Shown: positions 1 to 9,501, numbered from the stretch's first letter. The stretch is 64,000 nt of DNA from Luteibacter rhizovicinus DSM 16549 (GCF_001887595.1 NZ_CP017480.1:806001-870000); one strand, 5' to 3'. Numbers and translations are program-made. Notes: generated by a model from the sequence alone, not told the origin.

Positions 1-157
1 GGTCGACCACCGGTACACCGGCATGGCGAAGCACCTGCAACACGATTTGTCCGAGGACCGCACCTTCGTTATCCGCCTTCGAACCTACCCGCACCGCCGA
101 TTGCGCATGTGCCGCGAAGGCCAGCAGGACGAGCAGGACGCCAAGCAGCCGGCGCAA
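1..157 (-). CDS. ABC transporter substrate-binding protein, OpuC/ProX (glycine betaine/choline) type, 5' part only
   Basis: The coding sequence runs off the left edge; only about 52 N-terminal residues are visible. They begin with a hydrophobic Sec signal (LRRLLGVLLVLLAFAAHA, cleavage after AHA) followed by VRVGSKADNEGAVLGQIVL. The pattern VGSK-x-x-x-EGAxLG-x-I-x-LQ is typical of the mature N-terminus of quaternary-amine binding proteins (OpuCC/OsmF/ProX-like), which capture osmoprotectants in the periplasm. No ATG is available. A TTG at 157-155, two bases after the stop of the GH31 gene, is the most likely start, so the two genes probably form one operon with translational coupling. Family assignment from so short a piece is an inference; start uncertain. 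Confidence 0.6.
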   Translation of the reverse strand, partial: MRRLLGVLLVLLAFAAHAQSAVRVGSKADNEGAVLGQIVLQVLRHAGVPVVD

Positions 158-159
158 GG

Positions 160-2760
160 TCAGCGTCCGAGCAGGTTGGCGAAGGCACGCTTGAAGGACT
201 CGTCGATCGGTGTGGCATCGACGCTCGCTGGCAGGCCTTCGAAGCGCGCTTCGAAGGCGAGGACCGCCGCCATGAAACGCTCGGCGCGGCCTTCGTCGTC
301 GCCCTCTTCTACGGCATAGGCCAGCACACGCGCCGCTTGCCCCGCGAGGTCGACATCGTCGGGCAGTGCGGAAATATCACCCCAGACCTGCTTCAGGTAG
401 TCCACGGCGATGCCGGCGCGACGCATGCGATGCAGCAGCCCGATGGGCATCGTATGTTCGGGCGTGAAGCGCGCGACGATGTCCTGAGGCTCGTCCAGTG
501 ACACGGAGCCGAGATCGACACGGATACACAACGAGGCCGTATCGAACAGCCAGGTCTGCGGCGCGGGCGGCTCGCTGTACGGCAGGGGCACGCCATTCAC
601 TTCGACGCTCTCGGGAATGCCGGCATCGAGCAGCTCCACGATGTACGAACGCGACGAGGGGCGCCCCTGGTAATGGCCTCGCATGGCGTCGATGTGCACA
701 CGCTGCGCACGGTCTCCGCGGCGACTACGCACGCTGGTGCGCGCGAAGTCGCCGCGCTGGTAACCCTGGCTCTCGCCGTCGTCGTCGTAGAGTTCGGTGG
801 CGCCTTCGTCACCCGGAAAAACCTGGAGGATCAGGGCGTCGGGCACGCTGGCAAGGTTGCGCAAGCCTTCCGGATACAGCGGGACCACACTGCCCGGGCG
901 CACGAAGATGGGAATCTCCTCGAGCGTGTAATGCCGCTCGATCATCTGCCCGCCCTCGAAGGACTCCGCGCCGTCGCGGCTGTACCACAAACCCGGCGGC
1001 AGCCACACGGGGAACGACGCCGCACCGTCCTCACCGACCGGCGCGGTGACAGGGGCCACGAGGATGTCGTTGCCGAACATGTATTGCGCCGGATGTTCGT
1101 AAGCCTCCTCGTGCTCGGGCCAGTGGTAATACATCGGGCGCACGATCGACAGCCCGGTGTCGTAGGCGTGTCGCGCGGCACCGTAGATATAAGGCGCCAA
1201 TTGATAGCGCAGGCGGATTGCGGCGAAGATCGCATCGCCATACGGCGGCCCGAAATGCCAGGGTTCCTTATGCAGGCTGGCCTCTTTCGCCGAATGCGTG
1301 CGCAGCACCGGGCTGAAGACACCGAGCTGCATCCAGCGCGCGTAGAGCTCCGGCTCGAGATGCCGCTCCGGTCGCGGAATGTGCTTGTGGAACGTATGCC
1401 CGCCGATGTCGTGGCTCCAGTAGCCGTAAAGGACATTGGACGCCATCGCGGTGAAGTGGGGCTGGAAGGCCAGGGAGTCCCAGGAGATCACGCTGTCGCC
1501 GGAAAAGCCGATGGGATAGCGATGATTCCCGAGGCCACCCCAGCGGTGATAGATCAACCCACGCCGGTCGCCGTCACGCTGCATCTCGGTGAAGAACGCA
1601 TGGTTGAGCCACCAGGTATTCGACAGGCCGGGATGCGCTTTCGATTCCGGCCACTGCTGCCAGTCGAGCCACCAGAAATCGACGCCGACCTTTTCCAGCG
1701 GATGCAGCACGGTATCGAACAAGGCCCGCATGTATGGCTGCGACGTGCCTTCGAACGGAATCGCCGCCCGTGTCGAGGTGTCCCACGAGAGTGCCTTTGC
1801 CATGGCGTCGTACTGCTCTTCATGCGGCAGTACACCGGAGGCGGGATGCAGGTTGAGCGTGACCCGCAGGTGCTGTCCATGTGCCCAGCGCATGAAGGCC
1901 TCAGGATCCGGGAACAGGCTTCGGTTGAACGTGTAGCCGGTCCAGCCGGACTGCTCGCCGAACACGTCCTTGTGCTCGTGGCCGGGCCGCAGCGACAGGC
2001 CAGGCGTGGTGTGCCAGTCCATGTCGAGAACGAGCACATCGAGCGGGATGCGCTCCTTCTCGAAACGCGCACCGAGTGTGCGCAGTTCCTCGTCGGTGTA
2101 GTTCCAGTAACGCGACCACCAATAGCCGAAGACGAAACGCGGCGGAATCGGCTGCGGACCGGCGATCGCCGCGAAATCGGCCAGCGCACCGCGGTAGTCG
2201 TGACCATAGCCGAAGAAGTACAGGTCCTGGCGTTCGCCGGCGGGTCGCTCGAGCACCCAGCCTTCGTCGTCGATGCCAAAGCCCTCGGTGTCGTCGACGA
2301 CATGCCACCCGTCCCGGGCGATCAACCCCTCCTCGATCGGCAGCTTGCTGCCGTCCTGCCAGGTGTCCCCGTCGTAGCGGTCCAGGGTGCGATAGGTGCC
2401 GCCCAGATTGGCCTTCTGGATATCGCCGGGCTTCCAGGCCAGGTCGGCGTCGCCGCGACGAATTCGAATCGCCAGGTTGGCCTCGGTAAACCGCCCGCTG
2501 CCTTTCTCGTAGCGCAGCCGCAACGCGCCGGTGTCGATCTCCAGCGCGTGCTCGTCTTCGACGATCCGGAATCGCGGCACCTCCAGCGCCCGGTGCACTA
2601 CGATCTGCGTGCGGCTGTCACGGAACACCGTCGAGGCGCTCCACTCCAGCCGGATGAGCCGTGGCGTGAGAACGGTGAAGCGCACCTCGGCGCGCTCGAT
2701 CACGGCCTCGGGATGGGCCGCAGCGCCGGCACCAGGCCGGTGGTCTGTCGTGGCTTCCAT
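160..2760 (-). CDS. Glycoside hydrolase family 31 (alpha-glucosidase/alpha-xylosidase type)
   Basis: 866 residues, normal length for family 31, no signal peptide, so probably cytoplasmic or periplasm-independent. An N-terminal galactose-mutarotase-like domain (about 20-200) precedes the catalytic barrel (about 205-560). The nucleophile is expected at Asp366 in the stretch DFWWLDWQQW and the acid/base at Asp422 in GFSGDSVISWDSL; FGYWWSRYWNY near 211-221 is also typical. The C-terminal part (about 600-866) matches the beta-domains usual for the family. It hydrolyses terminal alpha-glucosidic or alpha-xylosidic bonds; the exact substrate cannot be read from sequence. It is immediately followed by the osmoprotectant binding-protein gene, an unusual partner. 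ATG chosen because upstream sequence is non-coding. Confidence 0.88.
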   Translation of the reverse strand: MEATTDHRPGAGAAAHPEAVIERAEVRFTVLTPRLIRLEWSASTVFRDSRTQIVVHRALEVPRFRIVEDEHALEIDTGALRLRYEKGSGRFTEANLAIRIRRGDADLAWKPGDIQKANLGGTYRTLDRYDGDTWQDGSKLPIEEGLIARDGWHVVDDTEGFGIDDEGWVLERPAGERQDLYFFGYGHDYRGALADFAAIAGPQPIPPRFVFGYWWSRYWNYTDEELRTLGARFEKERIPLDVLVLDMDWHTTPGLSLRPGHEHKDVFGEQSGWTGYTFNRSLFPDPEAFMRWAHGQHLRVTLNLHPASGVLPHEEQYDAMAKALSWDTSTRAAIPFEGTSQPYMRALFDTVLHPLEKVGVDFWWLDWQQWPESKAHPGLSNTWWLNHAFFTEMQRDGDRRGLIYHRWGGLGNHRYPIGFSGDSVISWDSLAFQPHFTAMASNVLYGYWSHDIGGHTFHKHIPRPERHLEPELYARWMQLGVFSPVLRTHSAKEASLHKEPWHFGPPYGDAIFAAIRLRYQLAPYIYGAARHAYDTGLSIVRPMYYHWPEHEEAYEHPAQYMFGNDILVAPVTAPVGEDGAASFPVWLPPGLWYSRDGAESFEGGQMIERHYTLEEIPIFVRPGSVVPLYPEGLRNLASVPDALILQVFPGDEGATELYDDDGESQGYQRGDFARTSVRSRRGDRAQRVHIDAMRGHYQGRPSSRSYIVELLDAGIPESVEVNGVPLPYSEPPAPQTWLFDTASLCIRVDLGSVSLDEPQDIVARFTPEHTMPIGLLHRMRRAGIAVDYLKQVWGDISALPDDVDLAGQAARVLAYAVEEGDDEGRAERFMAAVLAFEARFEGLPASVDATPIDESFKRAFANLLGR

Positions 2761-2909
2761 GGGCTCGGAGCCCCTTCTTCGACGCGAGGTGGACCATTAT
2801 GACGCGTCGCCGCATGGAACCGGTGAAAGCATCGGCTTGACGGCGTCTTGCCGCGCCGTGCACTTCCCGCCGGGCACCTTCTTCACCTCAATCAACGAGG
2901 AGCGGGACC

Positions 2910-3164
2910 ATGAACGAAGACCAGATCCGTGGCGCGGCGAACACCATCGGCGGACGTGTCCAGCGCGCCGCCGGCGCCCTGGGCGGCGATCACGGCCTCG
3001 AAGCCGAAGGTGCCATCCGCGAGACCGCCGGCCGCGTCCAGGCGAAGGCCGGTGAAGCGGTCGACACCGCCCGCGACGTGATCGCCCACCGCCCCCTCGG
3101 CGCGATCCTGAGCGGCTTTGGCGTCGGCATCCTGGTCGGCATGCTTCTCGCCCGCCGCGACTGA
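2910..3164 (+). CDS. CsbD-like stress-response protein with C-terminal membrane segment
   Basis: 84 residues. Residues 1-55 follow the CsbD pattern (MNEDQIRGAANTIGGRVQRA... with repeated G-R-x-Q-x-K/A-A-GEA turns), a small hydrophilic, helix-rich stress protein family whose biochemical role is unknown. Unlike the short soluble CsbD proteins, this one ends with a glycine-zipper hydrophobic stretch (ILSGFGVGILVGMLLARRD), as in DUF883/ElaB-type membrane anchors, so it is probably attached to the inner membrane. A good ribosome site (GAGGAGCGGGA) lies 5 bases before the ATG. It is a single-gene unit, closed by the terminator at 3191-3216, and divergent from the GH31 gene. Confidence 0.8.
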   Translation: MNEDQIRGAANTIGGRVQRAAGALGGDHGLEAEGAIRETAGRVQAKAGEAVDTARDVIAHRPLGAILSGFGVGILVGMLLARRD

Positions 3165-3190
3165 GCCCTCCGAAGTTCATGCGCTGCAAG

Positions 3191-3216
3191 AGCCCGGCTT
3201 CGTGCCGGGCTTTTTT
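3191..3216 (+). terminator. Rho-independent terminator of the CsbD-like gene
   Basis: An 8-bp perfect stem AGCCCGGC / GCCGGGCT with a TTCGT loop is followed by six T residues. It lies 27 bases after the stop codon of the CsbD-like gene. Confidence 0.9.
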
Positions 3217-3258
3217 CCGATACTTCGTCGCACACCGTGCAGCCATTGCCCCGCCGCT

Positions 3259-3863
3259 CGCATGGATGGGTGAGGCGCAGAGCCTTCGGTGCCCACCCTC
3301 GCTGCTCAGACAGGTCCTCCGCGTTCCGTACCGGAAAGGCCGCTAACGCGGCCCGTGCACCTATTTGGCCTACGGCCGCTCCACTTGTGCGGAACTCGCC
3401 TCGAGGGTGGACACCGAAGACTCTTCCCATCCCTGAGGTTCGTGCGGGTCGAGCGGACGAAGCAACGCCGCTTCGACTGCCGGCTCGTCGCCATCGCCAA
3501 ACGGTCGACCCGGCGCGTCGGTCGCGATCATTCGCGCAAGGGCAGCGCCGCGGCGAGGAAGGCCCTCACCGAGTCGGCCTGATCGTGCCAGCACGACTGC
3601 CGTAACGGCCCGCTTCGGCGACCGCAACCGTCCTGCCGGCTCGCCGTCGAGCTAACCGTATCGTCGTGAGAGACCTTGGTGTCCACCCCCGAGGCGAGTT
3701 CCGCACAAGTGCAGCGGCCGTAGGCCAGATAAGTACACGGGCCGCGTCAGCGGCCTTTCCTTTACGGAACGCGGAGGACCTGTCTGAGCAGCGAGGGTGG
3801 ACACCAAGGTCTCCCCGCGAGACGCCCAAGTGTACGCAGCGACGGCGGCGGCGAAGCCGAGCC
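3259..3863. repeat. Long intergenic inverted-repeat element, copy A
   Basis: First of three related copies in the window (others at 34614-35293 and 40240-40873). Each has two 126-128 bp modules in inverted orientation (here 3288-3415 and 3678-3805, about 90% identical as reverse complements) separated by a 262-bp spacer. Each module is itself bounded by the inverted sequence GGTGYCCACCCTCG. Inside the modules sit short hairpins (TTCCG/CGGAA, GGCCGC/GCGGCC, GGCC/GGCC) whose stems are constant while their loops differ between copies. Small indels between copies break any reading frame, so the apparent open frames are not genes. It fills the space between two convergent genes; nothing else is visible from 3217 to 3920. 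Confidence 0.85.
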
Positions 3864-3920
3864 AGCCCGGCGACGTCGCGTAAACACCATGCGTAGAGAA
3901 CCGTCCTGTCGTCGCTGAGA

Positions 3921-5321
3921 TCAGAGCAACAAGCAGCGATTTCGCCCCGCTCGCTTGGCGGCGTAAAGCGCGCGGTCCGCGCGGTCGAAGACGGTGGCCG
4001 CGGTGTCGTTGGCGAGGAAGCGGGTGATGCCGCCGGACATCGTCACCGTTACCGGTTTCTGGCTGGCGTGGAAGGCCAGGGCGGCAACGGTTTCGCACAG
4101 CGCCGTGGCTGCGGCGAGGGCCTCGTCCGGCGCGATGCCGGCGAAGATCACGACGAACTCCTCGCCGCCATAACGCGCGACGAACGCCGGTGCCGGCAGT
4201 TCGCGCGTCAGGGTCTGGCCGACGATGCGCAGGACGGCGTCGCCTGCCGCATGGCCGAAGCTATCGTTGATCACCTTGAAATGATCGATATCGAACGCAC
4301 CCACGCAGGCGACGACACCCTGGTCGCGCACGTCCTGTTCGATCTCGGCCATGCGCCGTTCGTAAGCGAGGCGATTGGGCAGGCCGGTCAGGGGATCGGT
4401 GAGCGCGAGCTCGTGTTCGCGACGCAACGAGTCCTGCAGCGATGTCGCCTGCGTCTCGAGTTCTTCGACGCGATCCTTCATGCGCTCCGCACGATCGCGG
4501 TAGGTTGCCAGGCGTTCGTCCTCGCGATCGCGGAACGCGCGAAAGTGCTCGTCGATCATGGAGAGGCGCGCATTCACCTGCGCCTGCAAGGCGTCCAGAT
4601 CCGTGGCGCCCAGGGTCTGTTCGGCGAGAAGCCGCATTTCCTCGCGCACCGTGGCATCGAGGTCGCGGCCTTGTTCGTCACCGGTCGCGACGTGCTCGGT
4701 TTCGGCCACCAGGTAACGCGTCATGTCGCCGAGACGCCCGCTGACTTCGGCGAGCAGGTCCTGTAGCTGCGCCATGTCGTGACGCAGCGACGCGCGTTCC
4801 TGGTTCACGAGGTCGGCGAGATCTTGCGCCGCCGACGCGATCGCCTCCGGATCGCGGGCTTGACCCAGCACCGCATGCAGATCGTCGGCGCGCCCGGCGA
4901 GTGCGGGCATCATCGCGACCTTGAGGAGTACCTGCCGCAACGCGTCCGTCGCCACGCGACAGGCATCGACCTCCTGTGCCGGGATGGGATCCACGATAGC
5001 CGCTGCCTGCGGCACGTCGTGCGCAGGGTCGATGGGCAGAGGCGACTGCCGTTCGAGCGCGGTGATCGCCTCGGTCAACGCATCCAGCAAGGGGTCGAGG
5101 CCGTCGGGGGTCGAGGCATGTCGTAAACCATCGCCCAGATGATCCAGAAGACGATCGGCCTCCTCGCTCTGTCCACGAGCCAGCGCGGCAAGGCGAAGCA
5201 CGAGTCGTCGCAAGCCCTCCTCCGTCACACGGAAGTCGTGTTCGTCGCGCTCCATCCGCTCGAGGGCGAGATGGTATTTGCGCTCCCAGACGTCCTGCGC
5301 CACGCCGCCACCTTCGTTCAT
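3921..5321 (-). CDS. Diguanylate cyclase (GGDEF) with long helical N-terminus
   Basis: 466 residues with no membrane segment. Residues 1-300 are rich in charged helices, with a clear coiled coil around 240-300, and carry no domain I can name. The GGDEF domain follows (about 305-460) with TDPLTGLPNR, FDIDHFKVINDSFGH and an intact active-site GGEEF at 385-389, so c-di-GMP synthesis is expected. The RxxD inhibitory site is not present upstream of GGEEF (the stretch reads PAFVARYGGEEF). The start was set at the ATG one base after the stop of the outer-membrane gene, because longer versions would be read through that gene. Last gene of the cupredoxin-EAL-barrel-GGDEF operon, so the enzyme may oppose the phosphodiesterase made from the same transcript. 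Confidence 0.88.
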   Translation of the reverse strand: MNEGGGVAQDVWERKYHLALERMERDEHDFRVTEEGLRRLVLRLAALARGQSEEADRLLDHLGDGLRHASTPDGLDPLLDALTEAITALERQSPLPIDPAHDVPQAAAIVDPIPAQEVDACRVATDALRQVLLKVAMMPALAGRADDLHAVLGQARDPEAIASAAQDLADLVNQERASLRHDMAQLQDLLAEVSGRLGDMTRYLVAETEHVATGDEQGRDLDATVREEMRLLAEQTLGATDLDALQAQVNARLSMIDEHFRAFRDREDERLATYRDRAERMKDRVEELETQATSLQDSLRREHELALTDPLTGLPNRLAYERRMAEIEQDVRDQGVVACVGAFDIDHFKVINDSFGHAAGDAVLRIVGQTLTRELPAPAFVARYGGEEFVVIFAGIAPDEALAAATALCETVAALAFHASQKPVTVTMSGGITRFLANDTAATVFDRADRALYAAKRAGRNRCLLL

Positions 5322-5322
5322 G

Positions 5323-6510
5323 TCAGTAGAGTACCCGTGCGAGCAGTTGCAGTTGGTTGCCGCGTTCCCGAGGGGCGAGTCCCGCCTCCAGGCGATCGTC
5401 GCGCGTGGCGTCCACATGCAGGTATTCGGCCGTGAGGCGCAGCCATTCGCTCGGGCGCCAGTTCAGCGCAGCGGTGATGGCGCGCCCCCGCTCCCCCGAC
5501 GGCCAGGTGCGGAAACGCTCCACACGGAGGGTAGGACGCCACGCACCACGGTTCCAGCCGGCCAGCAGGAAGGCCGACTGGACATGAGTCAGGAAAATTG
5601 TCTGCCGCGGCTGGACGCCGGTGTCACCGTCCATCCCCTGCGCGATCCAGGTTACCGGCCCGGTGGCGAACATCGCGCCCGCCGACCAGAAGCGCGTGCG
5701 CCAGGCGAAGAGCCTGTCGCCGTTCGCATATAGCCGCCAGGCCTGCGGATCGGCCCGGTTGTCGTAGCGCAGCAGGCGCAGATCGAGGCCCGTGCTGCTC
5801 TTCCAACTGGCATCCGCATACCAACCGGTGCGACCGCCGACGCGCTGGAACGGCGCGTACTGCTCCCGTGTACCGCCCTCATCGGAAGGCTCGCGCAACC
5901 GACCGCCGACACCGTAGACCAGGTCGCTGAGCGACCAGCCGCGCACCGCGAGAATGTTTCCCGCGACGTCGTTGTGCCGGAAAAGACCACCGCCCAGACC
6001 GAGGGTGCCGTTGTCGCCACGCCACTCCTCTCGCGCCTCGGCACCCAGGCCGCGGAGTTCCTCACCAACCCAGCTGTTGATCGCAGACGGCGTGATGGTC
6101 CATGGACTGGTCCAGCCGATGCTGTCGTTTTCGAGGGAGACGGGGAGGAAATACAGGCCGCCCTTGATGGCGGTACGCCAGGCCGAAAGGGACAGTGGGC
6201 GGTAACGAAGGAAGGCTTCGGTCAGCTGCGGGCTGGCGTGGTCGGTCTGCTGGAGCTGGACGTCGGCCAGGGCGAACAGGGCCGGCGTGAGCTGCGCGGT
6301 GACGACGACGGCCGCTGCGCCGAAGCGCGCCCGCGTGTCGCCGTCGCCATAGCGCAGGCGTCCCGGGCCGCCGTTGACGAAGCTGGGATCGTTGGCGGCG
6401 TCGACCACGCGCACATCCGCATACGCATGCACCTTCACCTCCTGCGCGCGGGCGAAAGGCGTAACGAGGCAGGTGACGGTGATGACGAACGCGCGACAGA
6501 AACGAGTCAC
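5323..6510 (-). CDS. Outer-membrane beta-barrel protein of unknown substrate
   Basis: 395 residues. A signal peptide (residues 1-22, ending FARAQ) is followed by a sequence of alternating hydrophobic/polar strands with aromatic girdles, ending in LLARVLY with a C-terminal aromatic residue, as in outer-membrane barrels. No specific porin family is recognised. The GTG start overlaps the stop of the EAL gene (GTGA), and the stop is one base before the ATG of the GGDEF gene. It therefore belongs to the same c-di-GMP operon and may act in surface attachment or sensing; that role is inferred from context only. Confidence 0.72.
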   Translation of the reverse strand: MTRFCRAFVITVTCLVTPFARAQEVKVHAYADVRVVDAANDPSFVNGGPGRLRYGDGDTRARFGAAAVVVTAQLTPALFALADVQLQQTDHASPQLTEAFLRYRPLSLSAWRTAIKGGLYFLPVSLENDSIGWTSPWTITPSAINSWVGEELRGLGAEAREEWRGDNGTLGLGGGLFRHNDVAGNILAVRGWSLSDLVYGVGGRLREPSDEGGTREQYAPFQRVGGRTGWYADASWKSSTGLDLRLLRYDNRADPQAWRLYANGDRLFAWRTRFWSAGAMFATGPVTWIAQGMDGDTGVQPRQTIFLTHVQSAFLLAGWNRGAWRPTLRVERFRTWPSGERGRAITAALNWRPSEWLRLTAEYLHVDATRDDRLEAGLAPRERGNQLQLLARVLY

Positions 6511-8849
6511 GCGAATCCCGCGTCCGGCGCAGCGCGACGTGCGGCCAGGGCCGCGAACGGCATCGGTCGGTCGACATGGAATCCCTGCGCACGATCGCAG
6601 CCGACCTCACCGAGGAAGGCGATGCTGTCTTCGTCCTCCACCCCTTCGGCGGTCACCCGATAGCCCAGCCGATGGCCGAGCTCGACCAGCGAGCGGACGA
6701 TCACGCGGTCGGTTTCATCGGTGGCGAGGTGCTGGACGAACATCTTGTCGATCTTCAGTTCCCTGACGGGCAGTCGGCGGAGGTAGGCGAACGAGGTCTG
6801 GCCGACCCCGAAATCGTCGATCGCCACGTCGATACCCATATCGGCCAGACGACGGAGGACTTGAAGCGCCGCCTCCGGTTCGCCGATGACGGCGCTCTCG
6901 GTCACTTCCAGGATCAGGGCGGTGGCTGGCAGCTGGTGGACCCGCAGCAGATGGGCGACATGGTCGGGCAGCTCGGTATCGCCGATGTCGCGGGCCGAGA
7001 GGTTGATCGAGAGTCGCAGGGGCTGCCCCGTACGGGCCAGTTCCGCCGCCTGGGCGATGCCGCGGGCAAGCACCCAGCGCGTCAGGCGACCGATATTGCC
7101 GGTCTCCTCGGCCACGGTGACGAACTGTTCGGGCGAGACCATGCCGCGTCCCGGCCGGGGCCAGCGCACCAGCGCTTCGACACCGTCGATGCGACCGTCG
7201 GCCAGGCGCCGCTGGGGCTGGTAGTAGAGCTCCAGCGCATCGGTCTCGATGGCCGTGCGCAATTCGCTCATGAGAGAAAGGCGCTCGGGCCGATGGGGAT
7301 CGGCCTGCGGATCGTAGACATCGACACCCCGCGCCGAACCCACCGCGGCGAACTCTGCCACCTCGGCCCGACGCAGCAAGGCGGCCGCGCGTTCGCCGTG
7401 ACTGGGCGCCAGGGCGATGCCGACCGCGGGGCCCATGTCCATGTTCACTTCGGCTTCCTGATAGGGCTGGCCGAGCGCATCCATCACGCGGAACGCGACC
7501 GAGATCGCCTCGGTGCGGTCGGCGCCGCGAAGCCACACCGCGAACTGGGTGTCCGTGGCGCGTGCGACGTAGTGCGTGCCGGCCACCTGGCCGACGCGCA
7601 CGCCGGCATCGCGCATCAGGCGGTCGGCCAGTGCGTGGCCGATCGTCTTGATGATGTCCGGCAGGTGCGTGACGCCCACGATCAACAGGGCACCCTGCTG
7701 GCCGGGTGCGGTCGCCAGATCCTGGTCGATCGCTTCCTCGGCCGCGGCGCGATTCGGCAGGCCGGTCACGCCATCGTGCATGGCCTGGTGGCGAATGCGC
7801 AGTTCGCGCTCGCGGACCGCGTCGCCCATGGTGCGGAACGCCGTCGCCAGTTCCCCGATCTCGTCGCGGCGACGCACCTCGGGCGCATCGCGGTAATCAC
7901 CACCGGCGATGCGCCGCGCCGCGGCAGCGAGTGCTTCCACCGGGCGCGATACGCCGCGAGCGACCAGCCAGGCGACGAGCAGTCCGGCCGCGAGGCCGAC
8001 GGCCAACAGGGCCAGCCACGCATCCCATACCGCCTTGTAAGGACGCAACGCGTCATCGAGCGAGTAGCCGAGCACTGCGTAGACCGCACCGCTTCCCTTC
8101 GGTTGGCGGAGCAACTGCGCCAGCACCAGATAGTCGCGGCCACCGATCGTCGCCGCGGTCGGTTCCGATGGCAGCGAGCGATCGCTGGAGGAAAAGCTCG
8201 CCGTCAGCTCGGATCGACTGCTTCCGCGCGCCATCACGGCGTAATGACCGACGCCGGTCGGCGTGGCCAGCTCGATATCGCGAGGCAGGGCGGAAAGCTG
8301 CTGCATGTGCGCGATCATCGCGTTGTCGACGGGAATACTGGCAGCCACCAAACCCACCGGTTGCGGCGCGTAGATCGGCACGACGACCACCCAGAAGGCC
8401 TTGCCATCGACGACGGCGACGGCCGCCGTCCGCTCACTGAAGGCCCGGCTCAGCAGATCGGGAAAGGCGAACGGCTGGCCATCGCCGGCGCCGCTTGCCG
8501 TATCTGCCTGTACCTTGCCATCGAGGTCGAGCAACTGCATGCGCGATGCGCCGACACGTCGCCCATGGTTGCGCAGGACGGAAAGGATGGTGTCCTTGTC
8601 GCGCGCGCCGATGGCCGAACGCAGGCCATAGTCCAGCGACATGATCTGCACGCCGTTGGCCACGCTTGCCGACAGATCGTTCATCTGGGTTACGAAGGCC
8701 GCCGCACTCGCGGCAAGCTGATTGCCGCCTTCCCTGACCAGCTGGCGGCGCGCCACGTCGTAGGCCAGGACGGCGGTAAGGCCCTGGACGAGGATCAGCG
8801 TGGCAACGAAGAAAAGTGCCAGCCGGGTGCGGAAACCGAGGACCGGCAT
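6507..8849 (-). CDS. Membrane sensor c-di-GMP phosphodiesterase: periplasmic sensor-HAMP-degenerate GGDEF-EAL
   Basis: 780 residues. TM1 is at about 8-30, a periplasmic sensor at about 31-272, TM2 at about 273-298 and HAMP at about 299-350. The GGDEF domain (about 355-510) has lost its signature (the region reads TDTQFAVWLRG), so it is not expected to be catalytic. The EAL domain (about 525-770) keeps EAL at 558-560, SINLSARD, ILEVTES, AIDDFG, KIDKMFV and TAEGVED, so c-di-GMP hydrolysis is likely. I chose the ATG at 8849, seven bases after the cupredoxin stop, because it places TM1 at the N-terminus. Co-transcription with a periplasmic copper-type protein suggests that the sensor domain reads a redox or metal signal (inference). 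Confidence 0.88.
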   Translation of the reverse strand: MPVLGFRTRLALFFVATLILVQGLTAVLAYDVARRQLVREGGNQLAASAAAFVTQMNDLSASVANGVQIMSLDYGLRSAIGARDKDTILSVLRNHGRRVGASRMQLLDLDGKVQADTASGAGDGQPFAFPDLLSRAFSERTAAVAVVDGKAFWVVVVPIYAPQPVGLVAASIPVDNAMIAHMQQLSALPRDIELATPTGVGHYAVMARGSSRSELTASFSSSDRSLPSEPTAATIGGRDYLVLAQLLRQPKGSGAVYAVLGYSLDDALRPYKAVWDAWLALLAVGLAAGLLVAWLVARGVSRPVEALAAAARRIAGGDYRDAPEVRRRDEIGELATAFRTMGDAVRERELRIRHQAMHDGVTGLPNRAAAEEAIDQDLATAPGQQGALLIVGVTHLPDIIKTIGHALADRLMRDAGVRVGQVAGTHYVARATDTQFAVWLRGADRTEAISVAFRVMDALGQPYQEAEVNMDMGPAVGIALAPSHGERAAALLRRAEVAEFAAVGSARGVDVYDPQADPHRPERLSLMSELRTAIETDALELYYQPQRRLADGRIDGVEALVRWPRPGRGMVSPEQFVTVAEETGNIGRLTRWVLARGIAQAAELARTGQPLRLSINLSARDIGDTELPDHVAHLLRVHQLPATALILEVTESAVIGEPEAALQVLRRLADMGIDVAIDDFGVGQTSFAYLRRLPVRELKIDKMFVQHLATDETDRVIVRSLVELGHRLGYRVTAEGVEDEDSIAFLGEVGCDRAQGFHVDRPMPFAALAARRAAPDAGFA

Positions 8850-8856
8850 GGTCGGC

Positions 8857-9501
8857 TCAGTAGCCGAGGTGCTCTCGATCCATCGCGCCACGTGGATCGG
8901 GCAGCAGGGCGAGGTTGAAACGGACCGTGGCCGGGATCGACTCGTTCACGGTGACGCCCTGGATCGGCAGGATCACGCCGGGGCGGAGCTGGGGATGCCA
9001 GGCGTGTGCGACGTAATCCCCGGCGACCACGCCATCGATGCTCGCCCTGCCCTGTGCATCGGTCGTCGCTATCTCGGGATCCTTCGTCACATAGAGGTAC
9101 GTGAGCATCTGGTCGTGGATGTTGCAACCGACGGCCGCGTTGCCCGGGCCCTTCATCACCAGCGCCGGCGAGCTCTCGCCGGGGGCAAGCATGGTCTCGA
9201 ACTTCACCATGTCCGAAAACGAGTACACGTGATGCCGCGTCGTATCGCTGTTGCGAAAGATCACGCTGTCGCCGACGTGCATCGCCGTCACGAAGGGAAG
9301 GAAGGTTTCGTCCTTCTGGTCGACGTAATGCGTGGCCGGCGCGATCGTTCGTGCCGGGGTGCCCGGCCTGGGCGCAAGGCTGACCACGGCGTCCGCGACC
9401 GGATGCCCGCTCGTGTCCACAACCTCGACGACGACTCGCCCGGCATGGGCCGGCGTGCCGCCCAGGATGAATACGGTCGCGATGGCGAGCAGTCGGCGCA
9501 T
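8857..9501 (-). CDS. Secreted cupredoxin-like protein (methylamine-utilisation/plastocyanin-like)
   Basis: 214 residues. The signal peptide MRRLLAIATVFILGGTPAHA precedes a small beta-sandwich rich in V/G. Candidate copper ligands are present in cupredoxin order: His in TTRHHVYSF (about 90), then Cys, His and Met in VGCNIHDQML (about 125-134). The C-terminal half carries a carboxypeptidase-regulatory-like stretch (ATTDAQGRASIDGVVAGDY). First gene of the operon that continues with the EAL, barrel and GGDEF genes. In this position it could be the periplasmic partner whose copper or redox state is sensed by the EAL protein; function otherwise unknown. Confidence 0.75.
   Translation of the reverse strand: MRRLLAIATVFILGGTPAHAGRVVVEVVDTSGHPVADAVVSLAPRPGTPARTIAPATHYVDQKDETFLPFVTAMHVGDSVIFRNSDTTRHHVYSFSDMVKFETMLAPGESSPALVMKGPGNAAVGCNIHDQMLTYLYVTKDPEIATTDAQGRASIDGVVAGDYVAHAWHPQLRPGVILPIQGVTVNESIPATVRFNLALLPDPRGAMDREHLGY

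Noticed and set aside
3288..3829. Long open frames on both strands in the three intergenic elements, encoding similar arginine-rich peptides
   Set aside because: 1-2 base indels between copies shift every frame (for example two bases missing in the left module of copy C, one in the right module of copy B). The similarity is that of the DNA element, not of a protein.
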